This document shows positions 20,227 to 28,035 of a stretch of 37,199 nt of DNA, one piece after another. The notes beneath the pieces are model-generated. The model was not told where the DNA came from. It searched no databases and saw only the letters and a program-made list of their open reading frames with translations. The stretch is from a virus. Made by a program: the position numbers and the translations under genes. Within the stretch, counting starts at the first letter, position 1, and each line of letters starts with the position of its first letter. Where the stretch lies: the IMG/VR virus record IMGVR_UViG_3300021197_001246, positions 1 to 37,199 of that record, one strand, 5' to 3'.

Positions 20227-21714
20227 ATGGCTGAGACAATAGATACAATTAACTTTCATCCCGACTACGAATTAATGCGTCAGGAGTTACAGAAGATAAA
20301 GGACGCGGTTGAAGGTAGCTTCAAGATAAAGTCGGGCGGCGCTCTATACCTAGATAAGCCAAGCACAGAAACCACTCCCGAGCAGTACTCTCAGTACAAA
20401 AAGCAAGCTGAGTACGACGAGATACCGAACGAAACGCTACGCTCAAACAATGGTAAATTGCAGACTCAAAACACTGAGATTGAATTGCCAGAGTCGATTG
20501 GGTATTTAGTTGAAAACTCAAATGGAGACGGGTTATCACTTGCTGGTCTTGCCAATTCTTCACTTTCAAACGTACAGCAATTTAAATGGCACCTACTTGT
20601 AGCAGATTTTAAAGGCTTAACTGACGCCGATTTAGAGAATGTTAGTGAGGCGCAGTATAGAGCTGGATATCAACCGAAAGCGACAATTAACGAGTATGAC
20701 AGGTGCAATGTGGTCGATTGGCATTTTGACCGCATCAATGGCGCAATGCAATTGTCGTATGTATTACTGCGAGAAGTCGGTGACGCTAGTGACAATAACT
20801 CAAGCTTTGTGAGAAATAACTTGCAAACTATATCTTACATCAAGCTATGCTTGGATGAAGAGGGTAATTATTATCAGCAAAAGGCAGTGGAGAAAACAGG
20901 TTCTTTAGGTGGTAAAAGAGCTGGATATGAAGAGGGAGAGCGCCATTACATTACTGTAAATAATGAGCCTCTTAAATACCTTCCTGTTGAAATTGTATCT
21001 GATGAGGAATTTATTAGCGGAGATATGCCTACCGCTATGGGTATCCTATCTCCCGTATGCGACTTATCAATATATCGTTATCAAGTTAGTGCTGAGTATA
21101 AAACCTACCTGAGAAAGTTAATTCCGACAATGCACGTCATGGGCGTTAGCGAGTCTGCTTGGGAGCAATTTGAGTCGGTTAACGGCAGGAGTTGCGTACT
21201 ACAAGGTGAGGTAAACCTGTGGCCTGCAAGTGGTGCTGAAAAGCCTGAAATTATGATAAGTGGAGCTGATGGGACGTTACAGCAATATCTTGACTACTTT
21301 GCAAAGAATGAGCGCGAAATTAGAGCGCAGGGCGGTGTATTTCCAAGTGATGACGTTAAGCAACGCACTGCAACTGAGGTTATTAGCGAGAGTGCTGATA
21401 ACATGGCTAGATTTGGCCCTATGGTTGATTCTTGTGAAAGCGGGATAAAGCGCTGCCTATATTACTGCGGCATGTTCGAGGGTGTATACGATAATAGTGA
21501 AGATGGATTTAAAAATGCCATGGAAGATATTGTATTTAAAATTCCTCGAGACTTCTCAGTTAGAAAATTGACGCCAGAAGAGCGCAAAGCCATTCGTGAC
21601 GATTTGGCTCAGGGGTTAATATCAGATGAAGAAGCATTGAGGGCTTTGGATGCTGGCGGCGCATTGAAGGCACCAATAGAGCAGATTGTTGATGAGAAAC
21701 AGCAAATACAGTAA
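20227..21714 (+). CDS. Portal protein (DUF4055 family)
   Basis: 495 aa. The N-terminus FHPDYELMRQELQKIKDAVE followed by GGALYLDKPS is characteristic of DUF4055 portal proteins. The central region (TAMGILSPVCDLSIYRYQVS then AEYKTYLRKLIPTMHVMG) and the C-terminal TATEVISESADNMARFGPMV helix match portal stem and crown helices. It forms the 12-subunit ring through which DNA passes, and is full length. It is separated from terL by 4.7 kb that holds the MuF gene and accessory cassettes. Confidence 0.9.
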   Translation: MAETIDTINFHPDYELMRQELQKIKDAVEGSFKIKSGGALYLDKPSTETTPEQYSQYKKQAEYDEIPNETLRSNNGKLQTQNTEIELPESIGYLVENSNGDGLSLAGLANSSLSNVQQFKWHLLVADFKGLTDADLENVSEAQYRAGYQPKATINEYDRCNVVDWHFDRINGAMQLSYVLLREVGDASDNNSSFVRNNLQTISYIKLCLDEEGNYYQQKAVEKTGSLGGKRAGYEEGERHYITVNNEPLKYLPVEIVSDEEFISGDMPTAMGILSPVCDLSIYRYQVSAEYKTYLRKLIPTMHVMGVSESAWEQFESVNGRSCVLQGEVNLWPASGAEKPEIMISGADGTLQQYLDYFAKNEREIRAQGGVFPSDDVKQRTATEVISESADNMARFGPMVDSCESGIKRCLYYCGMFEGVYDNSEDGFKNAMEDIVFKIPRDFSVRKLTPEERKAIRDDLAQGLISDEEALRALDAGGALKAPIEQIVDEKQQIQ

Positions 21715-21748
21715 AATGATTTTAAATACATAACGCAGGGTCAAAGAC

Positions 21749-22465
21749 ATGCTATTTTTTGAAAGTTTAAATGATATCCCAGAAGAACAACGGGATGATT
21801 ACGCTCAAACTGAATATGATGGTAAGCAAGGCTACCAACATAAAAAAGTGGTAGCGCTAGCTAGGGCGCATGACGAGACAAAAAACGACAAGAGGAAGCT
21901 GCAAGAGAAGATAGGCGAGCTTATATCAAAAGTTGAAGGTTTCGAGTCTCAGAAGATGCAGGAGATTGAAGAGGCGAAACAAGCCGCTTTTGAAGAGGCT
22001 CGAAGCAAGGGTGATATTGAAGCTATTGAGCAAAGATATAAAGAGCAGTTAACTGACGCAGTTGAGAGAGCTAAAGCAGAGACACTTGGCGAGGCTGAAA
22101 AGCAATTCTCAGTTAGCAGAGCTGAAGATAAGGCCAAGCTTGAAGTGGCTGAAATGGTATCTGCATTTAACCCTGTCGACGATAATGCTAGAGAGCTGTT
22201 AACTTTAGCCCTATCTAGTAAGCAGCAAGTTACCGAAGATGGTAAAATTATTTACACTAACGATGATGGCAGTGCCTCTTCTTTAGATGCAAAAGGCTTT
22301 TTAAACTCTGTTATAGAAAGCGATAAGTACAGCCTGTTAAAGCAAGCAAACCCGACCACGAAAGGCGCTGGTGTCTTGGGTGGTCAAACTGGTGGCAGTG
22401 CCCCAACAACTAAAGGTAATACACGAGCAAGTCTTGAGCAAAGGCTAGCTAATCAAGGTTTATAA
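21749..22465 (+). CDS. Capsid scaffold protein
   Basis: 238 aa. The middle (residues about 40-125) is a long acidic/basic coiled coil (KRKLQEKIGELISKVEGFES and KMQEIEEAKQAAFEEARSKG), typical of scaffolds, followed by a flexible Gly/Thr-rich region and a short basic C-terminal helix (ASLEQRLANQGL) that may bind the coat. It lies directly between portal and major capsid genes. No protease motif is seen. Confidence 0.85.
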   Translation: MLFFESLNDIPEEQRDDYAQTEYDGKQGYQHKKVVALARAHDETKNDKRKLQEKIGELISKVEGFESQKMQEIEEAKQAAFEEARSKGDIEAIEQRYKEQLTDAVERAKAETLGEAEKQFSVSRAEDKAKLEVAEMVSAFNPVDDNARELLTLALSSKQQVTEDGKIIYTNDDGSASSLDAKGFLNSVIESDKYSLLKQANPTTKGAGVLGGQTGGSAPTTKGNTRASLEQRLANQGL

Positions 22466-22481
22466 AAACGAGGTAATACAA

Positions 22482-23462
22482 ATGGCACTGTCTAATATGA
22501 ATGTGTACGATACTGAAATCTACACAACAACAATCGAATTGCTAGGTCAAAAACTTGACGCTTTCAATGCTGCCTCTGGTGGCACTATCACGCTAGATAC
22601 AAATGCATGGCGCGGTAATTACACAAAAGAGTCATTCTTTCAGCAGTTAGCAGGTGCCCAACGTCGAGTTGACCGCAACATTGCTAATGCTGCCACCGCG
22701 TCTACGGCGCTAGCTATGGGCGAGACTGGCGGAGTTAAAGTTGCTGGTGGTTTTGGCCCTATCATTTTTGAGCCATCTCAAATGACTTGGTTGCAACAAA
22801 GTCCAGCAGAAGCAATTATGGTTATCTCTGAGGGTTTCGCTGATGCATTGCTGGCGGATCAGTTGAATACTGTTGTTGGTTGTGCGGTTGCTGCGGTAGA
22901 GAATCAGGCTGAATTGGTTGAAGATGTATCTGCGTTGACTGGCGGCGCTGGGGCGCTAACACAGAAAGTATTAAATAATTCACATTTCAAATTCGGTGAT
23001 ATGTCAAGAATGCTTCAAGCTGATATTATGCATTCAACTGGTAATCGCAACCTTATTAATAACGCTTTAGATAATGGCGAGCGCCTGTTTGAATCAAGCA
23101 ATGTAACAATTGTTTCTATTCTTGGTAAGTTAATGGTTGTATCGGACATTCCGGCGCTTCTTGTGGCTGGTACTCCAAACAAAGTTAAGGTTTTATCTGT
23201 AACTGTGGGTGGCGTTGTTTGTGATAACGCATCTGATATCGTTACAAATATGGACACAACTAACGGTAATGCTCGCATAGAGACTACATGGCAAGCTGAC
23301 TATACATTCGGCGTTAAGCTTAAAGGTTACAAGTGGGATGAGGCTAACGGCGGTTCATCTCCTGATGATACAGCGCTATTTACTGGCTCTAACTGGGATT
23401 TAGCTATGGCTGATGTTAAGCATACGCTAGGTACGCTTGCAATTGCTGACGCTGACCAATAA
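22482..23462 (+). CDS. Major capsid protein
   Basis: 326 aa, in the usual place after the scaffold, with CGAGG upstream. The sequence (DTEIYTTTIELLGQKLDAFN then FGPIIFEPSQMTWLQQSPAE and MSRMLQADIMHSTGNRNLIN) resembles the gp13-like branch of HK97-fold coat proteins seen in DUF4055-portal phages. It builds the icosahedral shell. No N-terminal delta domain is visible, which fits a separate scaffold. Identity is by context plus recognition of the family pattern. Confidence 0.88.
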   Translation: MALSNMNVYDTEIYTTTIELLGQKLDAFNAASGGTITLDTNAWRGNYTKESFFQQLAGAQRRVDRNIANAATASTALAMGETGGVKVAGGFGPIIFEPSQMTWLQQSPAEAIMVISEGFADALLADQLNTVVGCAVAAVENQAELVEDVSALTGGAGALTQKVLNNSHFKFGDMSRMLQADIMHSTGNRNLINNALDNGERLFESSNVTIVSILGKLMVVSDIPALLVAGTPNKVKVLSVTVGGVVCDNASDIVTNMDTTNGNARIETTWQADYTFGVKLKGYKWDEANGGSSPDDTALFTGSNWDLAMADVKHTLGTLAIADADQ

Positions 23463-23470
23463 GGTGATTT

Positions 23471-23638
23471 ATGGCTAAGATGTATGTTAGCCATCCAGTG
23501 TCTAAAGAGCTTAAAGCGGATATTAGAAAGCAAGGTTACACTGTTGTTGATATTCGTTTTAAGCCTGATGCATTGCAAGATGGCGATAAAGTACACGGCG
23601 AAAAGCCAAAAAGAAAGCAACGAAAAGATCCTGAATAG
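23471..23638 (+). CDS. 55-aa protein next to the coat gene
   Basis: ATG at 23471 with AAGGTG upstream. MAKMYVSHPVSKELKADIRK then QGYTVVDIRFKPDALQDG is a compact beta-alpha-beta, and the C-terminus is very basic (KPKRKQRKDPE). Such short genes beside coat genes are frequent. It may assist capsid assembly; the role is unknown. Its stop lies inside the following terminator stem. Confidence 0.65.
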   Translation: MAKMYVSHPVSKELKADIRKQGYTVVDIRFKPDALQDGDKVHGEKPKRKQRKDPE

Positions 23639-23648
23639 GGTCTTTTTT
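23623..23648 (+). terminator. Rho-independent terminator after coat gene unit
   Basis: AAAAGATCC-TGAATA-GGGTCTTTT(TT), nine pairs with one wobble. It overlaps the 55-aa gene's end and limits read-through from the coat gene. Confidence 0.8.
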
Positions 23649-23661
23649 ATTGGAGTTTAAA

Positions 23662-23766
23662 ATGAATCAGATACTAGCTAAGATAATAATCGCTGCGGGC
23701 GGTACAGTAAGCAATGAAGGTAACAGAAATCAACTTCTCAGAGATTGGCTAACTACAATCGAATAG
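23662..23766 (+). CDS. 34-aa protein, unknown
   Basis: Begins MNQILAKIIIAAGGTVSNEG and ends RNQLLRDWLTTIE, with TGGAGT upstream. The RNQLLRDWL end looks familiar from small phage genes near virion proteins, and its start resembles that of the next gene's product. Likely a real small protein; function unknown. Confidence 0.55.
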   Translation: MNQILAKIIIAAGGTVSNEGNRNQLLRDWLTTIE

Positions 23767-23778
23767 AATATAATTAAT

Positions 23779-23864
23779 GCGCGGTTACTTGGCAGGGCCG
23801 CGCGGGACGTCCCAACCTACTGCCAACTGCCAAAGCTCAGGGGATGAGCTGCCAACACCTGCCA
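23779..23864 (+). promoter_or_regulatory. GC-rich structured leader with pseudoknot potential
   Basis: GCGCGG (23779-23784) pairs with CCGCGC (23798-23803). The loop contains TTGGCAG (23789-23795), whose complement CTGCCAA occurs three times downstream (23820, 23827, 23849) plus one near copy (23859). GGGACGTCCC (23804-23813) is a palindrome, and AGCTCA/TGAGCT (23834-23850) forms a hairpin. The segment is much richer in G and C than its surroundings and lies between the 34-aa gene and the start at 23888. The same bases are also an open frame from 23777, but that has no Shine-Dalgarno. Confidence 0.5.
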
Positions 23865-23887
23865 TTTTTGACATTGGAGCAATTGAA

Positions 23888-24433
23888 ATGTCTATAAGAA
23901 ACGACTTGCTAGAAAAAATACTAGCAGCAACCCAGGGCGGAATAAATGATAGTAACTTTGGGTTTATTGATTACAACGACAGCTTAACTCAAGCAACCCC
24001 GCTTACTTTGCCCGCTAATACTTGGGTTGACGTACCTAATGATGGGTTGGGGGCTTTTACAAATAAAACTTATTCGCCAAACGGTGTACCGGATGTGTTA
24101 GACGTTTCTAGTGGATCGCTTGATTTTACATATTTGAATTTAGGTAGTGAAATTGAAGTGCGAAACGACTTTACGATTACGCCTCAAACCAACAATTGTC
24201 TACTTGAAGCTAGATATTTGCTAGGTGGCGGCGCTGGTCAATACCCTTTACAGTTTTGGTCTGAAAGATTGGATAATGGATCTGGTATAAGTTATCAGCG
24301 AGTAACAAGCTTCCCAATATACGTTGGTGACACAAACACAAAAAACAACCCAGCAAAAATGCAGGTTAGGCTTTCAGCAAGTGGCACAATGCAAAACGCG
24401 GGTGTTTACGTATCAATAAGGGCTAAAATATGA
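23888..24433 (+). CDS. Putative virion decoration protein
   Basis: 181 aa from the ATG at 23888 (GGAGCAATTGAA upstream). Short N-terminal helix (MSIRNDLLEKILAATQGG), then a beta-rich domain (LTLPANTWVDVPNDGLGAFT, LDFTYLNLGSEIEVRNDFTI, FPIYVGDTNTKNNPAKMQVR) that looks like a jelly-roll head decoration or fibre protein. Coupled to the lectin-like gene by ATGA overlap. Position between coat and connectors indicates a capsid surface protein. No exact family is recognised. An in-frame extension to 23777 is possible. Confidence 0.65.
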   Translation: MSIRNDLLEKILAATQGGINDSNFGFIDYNDSLTQATPLTLPANTWVDVPNDGLGAFTNKTYSPNGVPDVLDVSSGSLDFTYLNLGSEIEVRNDFTITPQTNNCLLEARYLLGGGAGQYPLQFWSERLDNGSGISYQRVTSFPIYVGDTNTKNNPAKMQVRLSASGTMQNAGVYVSIRAKI

Positions 24434-25719
24434 GTATAAAAATATATAAAGATAGTGCTGCTAATGCAATATTTATAGAAGACGCCAACGGCGTGCAGTT
24501 TTTAAATAGCTTGCAAGCTGTTGGGGGTGATAACGCTTGCAGTATTCACGACTTAGCCAAAGGGTTTGATATTGTATCAAATGCTCCATTTTCTGGCTAT
24601 GTTGATGGTAACGGTTTGCCATATGGTAATGATGTTGCCAGCACTGTTAACGCTCTTAACGCTGTTTTTTCTGCTAGCGGCACAAACACAGGTGAGTTGC
24701 CTAGTATTACGTCTGGGCTATCTGTTAACTTAACAGAAGGTGAAACACTTAATTATGAATTAACCGCGGATTATGGCGTAGGGTATGAGTGGAATAATCT
24801 CCCAGTGGGGGTTGTAACCGTAGAGGGCAACATTAGAAAATTAGTAGGTGGCACAAGCTTGCCTGCTGGCACTTACACGGTCGGAATGAAATCCATAAAC
24901 TACAATGGAGAGGACGCAAAGAACTTAATTATAAACGTTTCAACCCCGCCATTTGCAAATACAAAGAGTGTAAATTTTAATAACAATGATTTTTTGGGCG
25001 CTAACGCTGGCATATTGGACGGCGTTCTAGGTAGACCATCCAACGGAAGTGGCACCGGTGACGCGTGGACTATATCATTTTGGTTTAAGCCCGGCACCGC
25101 AACTAACGCATCTCAAACAATTGTTTATTTTGGAAGTCAAGATGTTGCGAATCAGGGTCATATACAGTTAAAGTACAATGGTTCGCTTAAAAGGCTTGAT
25201 ATGCGTTACGGAACCAATAACAACATGTTGAACTTTGCAACGCAATCAAACGCACTATCAGTTGGTCAATGGCACCATGTGACAGTCTCTTATGACGGCG
25301 GCACTACTGGCAGCTCTAGCGGTTCCATAAGCAGCTACTACAGTAGATTTAAGTTTTTTTTAGATGGATCTAACGTAACAAGCTCTTTGATTTTATCTAA
25401 CAGCAATTATGGTTATACGGGTTCAATAATTGGTCAAAATTTTAGAGTTGGTAGATACAACAACGGTCAAAGTTTAAGAAATAACTGTAGAGTTGATGAG
25501 CTAGCTGTTTTTGATAGTGATGTTAGCTCTATAGCTAGCACAATATACAATAACGGCCAACCTCTAGATTTGATGGGATTAACAACAAAGCCCAAGCACT
25601 GGTGGAGAATGGGGGACGGTGATAACTTTCCATACTTAATGGATTACGGAGTAGAAAACAATTGTATTTTTGTTATGAGCAACATGGTATCTTCTGACAT
25701 AGTAAGCGACACCCCATAG
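24430..25719 (+). CDS. Virion protein with Ig-like and LamG/concanavalin-like lectin domains
   Basis: 429 aa. Residues ~95-170 (LSVNLTEGETLNYELTADYG...GTYTVGMKSINYNGEDAKNL) resemble a bacterial Ig/cadherin-like domain. Residues ~178-400 hold the LamG_3/ConA-like jelly-roll pattern: TISFWFKPGT, VGQWHHVTVSYDGG, FKFFLDGSNV, NCRVDELAVFD, and the final KHWWRMGD. Such domains bind sugars. Placed in the head region, it is likely a capsid surface lectin that sticks to host or environmental glycans. Fold call is good; ligand and display site are inferred. Confidence 0.82.
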   Translation: MSIKIYKDSAANAIFIEDANGVQFLNSLQAVGGDNACSIHDLAKGFDIVSNAPFSGYVDGNGLPYGNDVASTVNALNAVFSASGTNTGELPSITSGLSVNLTEGETLNYELTADYGVGYEWNNLPVGVVTVEGNIRKLVGGTSLPAGTYTVGMKSINYNGEDAKNLIINVSTPPFANTKSVNFNNNDFLGANAGILDGVLGRPSNGSGTGDAWTISFWFKPGTATNASQTIVYFGSQDVANQGHIQLKYNGSLKRLDMRYGTNNNMLNFATQSNALSVGQWHHVTVSYDGGTTGSSSGSISSYYSRFKFFLDGSNVTSSLILSNSNYGYTGSIIGQNFRVGRYNNGQSLRNNCRVDELAVFDSDVSSIASTIYNNGQPLDLMGLTTKPKHWWRMGDGDNFPYLMDYGVENNCIFVMSNMVSSDIVSDTP

Positions 25720-25726
25720 GCTAGCC

Positions 25727-25807
25727 ATGAAATATAACACACGCGGGATTAGAGTTAAAACCTCTAAGAAAAAGAAAAAAGCAAGCAAGAAAAAGAAGAA
25801 GAAATAA
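25727..25807 (+). CDS. 26-aa lysine-rich peptide
   Basis: ATG at 25727; the product begins MKYNTRGIRVKTS and then is almost all Lys with an Ala-Ser break. The Shine-Dalgarno is weak, and the frame ends just before a terminator hairpin. If made, it would bind DNA or RNA strongly and could be packaged or neutralise DNA charge. Confidence 0.4.
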   Translation: MKYNTRGIRVKTSKKKKKASKKKKKK

Positions 25808-25810
25808 CCA

Positions 25811-25832
25811 GGGGGCTTTATAGCCCCTTTTC
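25811..25832 (+). terminator. Rho-independent terminator between convergent units
   Basis: GGGGCT-TTAT-AGCCCC followed by TTTTCTTT. The stop of the leftward gene at 25818 lies in the loop. Confidence 0.85.
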
Positions 25833-26291
25833 TTTCTCACCCATACCGCACTTGGCGTAAAAGAATAGCGCATTGTCCGCGCCTGATATTTGAAATTTAG
25901 CTGTGTAGCTTTTACCTAAGTAGTTTTCAAACTTAACAAATAACTTTCGTCCGCCGTACATGCTAGAAATAAAGTCGAATTCATCTTTGACAATCAAAGC
26001 TGCACCTCCTTTAGTGCCAGCCGTGTAAGTCTTTTTTATTTCGCCTTTATCAACTCTATACAAAATAACCTGACCTTTCTCGCCTATGTACTCTTCTGAT
26101 GTGAGTATTACGCTTGGTTCATTATCAATACACCTTACAGCCAGTAAGTCCCGACCGTAGCCAGCATGTGCAACTTCATCTAGCGTGTCGGTAAATGTGT
26201 TAACCTGATTTTGTACGTGCCAATCACCAACTTTATCTATCTGAGCAAAGCAAGAAGATGAAAGTAGGGCCAGTAACGCTAACTTTTTCAT
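25818..26291 (-). CDS. Exported protein, VasI/T6SS-associated-like beta fold possible
   Basis: 157 aa. Signal peptide MKKLALLALLSSSCFA with cleavage before QID. The mature part GDWHVQNQVNTFTDTLDEVA, then LLAVRCIDNEPSVIL, YRVDKGEIKK, and a C-terminal KFQISGADNALFFYAKCG has the spacing (W..., RCxDN, RxD, FxxSG, C) of the periplasmic VasI-type family linked to type VI secretion and prophages. It is the last gene of the leftward cassette. Likely periplasmic; it may change the envelope. The family call is moderate. Confidence 0.65.
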   Translation of the reverse strand: MKKLALLALLSSSCFAQIDKVGDWHVQNQVNTFTDTLDEVAHAGYGRDLLAVRCIDNEPSVILTSEEYIGEKGQVILYRVDKGEIKKTYTAGTKGGAALIVKDEFDFISSMYGGRKLFVKFENYLGKSYTAKFQISGADNALFFYAKCGMGEKEKGL

Positions 26292-26301
26292 TGTGTAAAT
26301 C

Positions 26302-26517
26302 CTATAAACTGTTAAATATTCTTGGGTTTGATTTTATGCCGCGCGCCTTTCTATCCACGACCACTTTTTTTGCTTTGCCAAAAGTGCCATCCGCGAGTTT
26401 TACATAATTATTGCGAAAGGCAATAACCCACATGGGCTGGCTTTTATCTGATGCATTGCCACCACATGATGATTCACCATTTGTGTTAGCTGAAAAGTCT
26501 CTATCCAAGTAATCCAT
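26302..26517 (-). CDS. 71-aa basic protein, unknown
   Basis: Start chosen at 26517 (MDYLDRDFSANTNG) because GGGGA lies seven bases upstream; the ATG at 26523 overlaps the Shine-Dalgarno. Soluble, basic C-terminal half (FGKAKKVVVDRKARGIKSNP). Coupled to the 17-aa frame upstream and ten bases before the exported protein. Function unknown. Confidence 0.55.
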   Translation of the reverse strand: MDYLDRDFSANTNGESSCGGNASDKSQPMWVIAFRNNYVKLADGTFGKAKKVVVDRKARGIKSNPRIFNSL

Positions 26518-26519
26518 AA

Positions 26520-26573
26520 TCATTCCCCAGTATCTAAAGTAAAATCAATAACCCATTCTAAAATTGCATTCAT
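26520..26573 (-). CDS. 17-aa micro-ORF linking two genes
   Basis: It starts within the stop of the 55-aa gene (ATGA overlap), encodes MNAILEWVIDFTLDTGE and ends on the next start codon. No Shine-Dalgarno of its own is seen. It may act as a translational bridge rather than a functional peptide. Confidence 0.35.
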   Translation of the reverse strand: MNAILEWVIDFTLDTGE

Positions 26574-26737
26574 TTAGTTTTAGCCAAAACCCAAGCCGCG
26601 TAAAATAAGCCGAATAATGAATATGCCACAGACCAGTAAAATACATCTTGGTGAGTTTCATATGCGGTTGTTAACAATGACAATCCAGTTATAAGTAAAA
26701 GCAATAAAGCTACGCGCAGACCATTTAATTCAAACAT
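26570..26737 (-). CDS. 55-aa two-TM membrane protein
   Basis: ATG at 26737 with GGGAGA nine bases upstream. Two hydrophobic helices: VALLLLLITGLSLLTTAYE and WSVAYSLFGLFYAAWVL, with a short polar loop (THQDVFY). First gene of a leftward cassette set inside the structural region. A small membrane protein paired with an exported protein fits an envelope-acting accessory unit; function unknown. Confidence 0.6.
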   Translation of the reverse strand: MFELNGLRVALLLLLITGLSLLTTAYETHQDVFYWSVAYSLFGLFYAAWVLAKTK

Positions 26738-26780
26738 TTTTCATTCTCCCAATTCGATTTAAAAACAATAGCACTAACAT

Positions 26781-26809
26781 TTTACAGTAGCAAGAAAATA
26801 TTTTATAAT
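26781..26809 (+). promoter_or_regulatory. Rightward promoter for connector and tail genes
   Basis: TTTACA (26781-26786), 17-base spacer, TATAAT (26804-26809, perfect). It lies in the divergent gap before 26837 and would restart late transcription after the accessory insert. The 100-base gap also holds ATTAATTTTAA on the minus strand, as at the other cassette promoters, but a leftward -10/-35 pair is not clear. Confidence 0.7.
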
Positions 26810-26836
26810 CACTTAAAATTAATAAGTGGTGAAATA

Positions 26837-27175
26837 ATGAAATTAAAAGAAAAGCCAAACACAAAGCAGGTTGATGTTGTTGTGTCCTTCATGGAAAACA
26901 ACTGGAGCGGCAGAAAATCAACCAATTCAGATATGATTGAATTTAGGGCTGAAAGAAAGATGTACCCTAAATTTATTGAGTTTGATAATGACAGGCTGTA
27001 CGGATTAATGCTACTTAGCCCATTGATTAAAGATGAGGAAGCCGCAAAGATTGCAGCATATGGCTTGCCAAGACCAAAAGGTAGTACGGCTGGATTCCAT
27101 AATAGGGTGGCGAATATTAAGCGAAGACTTGCTATACTTGACGAATACCTGAAAAAATTAAAGGAGGCTGCATAG
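26837..27175 (+). CDS. Small protein at head-tail junction, unknown
   Basis: 112 aa, first gene after the promoter at 26781. Helical and basic, with LPRPKGSTAGFHNRVANIKR then RLAILDEYLKKLKEAA at the C-terminus. Its stop overlaps the GTG of the adaptor gene (TAGTG). Position suggests a head-completion or connector helper; no family is recognised. Confidence 0.6.
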   Translation: MKLKEKPNTKQVDVVVSFMENNWSGRKSTNSDMIEFRAERKMYPKFIEFDNDRLYGLMLLSPLIKDEEAAKIAAYGLPRPKGSTAGFHNRVANIKRRLAILDEYLKKLKEAA

Positions 27176-27639
27176 TGGCTATTACTGTAGGCGAAAATGG
27201 TTACTTGACTGTAGCTGAATATAAAGCGTGGGCTGATGGTCTTGGTTATGATTACTCAAGTAAGACTGATGGGCAAATCGAGCAATCAATTACTGTAAGC
27301 GGCGTTTATTTTATTGATACGGAGTATAAATTTAAAGGCCAGAAGCTTGCGGAAGATCAAGCCATGTCACTCCCCACTGATAAGGTTGCAATCAGCGACA
27401 TATTCAAAGGTGCAGCGCAGGCTGCTTATCAACAGCTTGAAGGTAAGTTATTTATAGACGTATCAGCAAGAAGCGAAGGTCAAGTTAAGAAGCAAAGAGA
27501 CAAGCTTGATGTTCTTGAGACAGAAACTGAATACGTGGAAAACAGCCAAGCAACATACACAAACAACACTACGCTGATAACCAAGCTGTTATCGCCGTAC
27601 ACCGTTTATTCTGGCGGCGCTTGCTGGGGGCGTGGGTAA
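27175..27639 (+). CDS. Head-tail adaptor (DnaT-like/gp6-type connector)
   Basis: 154 aa with GTG start and a strong GGAGG eight bases upstream. TVGENGYLTVAEYKAWADGL, then SITVSGVYFIDTEYKFKGQK and AAQAAYQQLEGKLF match the small helical connector often annotated as DnaT-like in phages. These rings extend the portal. The C-terminus (LDVLETETEYV) fits as well. Followed immediately by the head-closure candidate. Confidence 0.8.
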   Translation: MAITVGENGYLTVAEYKAWADGLGYDYSSKTDGQIEQSITVSGVYFIDTEYKFKGQKLAEDQAMSLPTDKVAISDIFKGAAQAAYQQLEGKLFIDVSARSEGQVKKQRDKLDVLETETEYVENSQATYTNNTTLITKLLSPYTVYSGGACWGRG

Positions 27640-28034
27640 TGGCTTTTGATTACAGTAAGTCTAGAGATACCGCAGCAAAGATTATAAATAACTTTGGTGC
27701 TGATGGTAGCTTTACTATATCAGACGGAAGTGCGGGCGGTTATGACAATTTAGGTAATGCTATACCGGTTCAGCCGCCAGCGGCGGTTAATGGCACAATA
27801 ACGCCGCTGCTACCATTTTCATCAATGACCCTAGCATCGCAGCAAGAGGATGACGGCACGCAAATACTCAAAAGTGATAGGTTTTGCTTCTTCTATAGCA
27901 ATCCAGACCAAGCTATACCGATAGGCGCTTATACTACTGTAAGCGGCGAGACTTGGCGCGTTATATCCATAACCAAAACAATTGACCAGGTTGACGGTAT
28001 TAATGTTTTCAGAATTTACCATTTGAGAAAATAG
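27639..28034 (+). CDS. Head-closure (stopper) protein candidate
   Basis: 131 aa from the ATG at 27639, which overlaps the adaptor stop (TAATG) and has GGGGG upstream. Mainly beta: DRFCFFYSNPDQAIPIGAYT then TVSGETWRVISITKTIDQVD has the barrel signature of phage stopper proteins (tail-side ring). Identified mostly by place in the adaptor-stopper-completion-terminator series; sequence is consistent. Confidence 0.65.
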   Translation: MAFDYSKSRDTAAKIINNFGADGSFTISDGSAGGYDNLGNAIPVQPPAAVNGTITPLLPFSSMTLASQQEDDGTQILKSDRFCFFYSNPDQAIPIGAYTTVSGETWRVISITKTIDQVDGINVFRIYHLRK

Positions 28035-28035
28035 C

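Noticed and set aside
23777-23887. N-terminal 37-residue extension of the decoration protein
   Set aside because: The frame is open, but there is no ribosome site at 23777, and dense inverted repeats explain the sequence better; not fully excluded.
26223-26291. Lipoprotein signal in the 157-aa exported protein
   Set aside because: The Cys is preceded by Ser-Ser-Ser without Leu/Val/Ile at -3, so a normal signal peptidase I site (CFA-Q) fits better.
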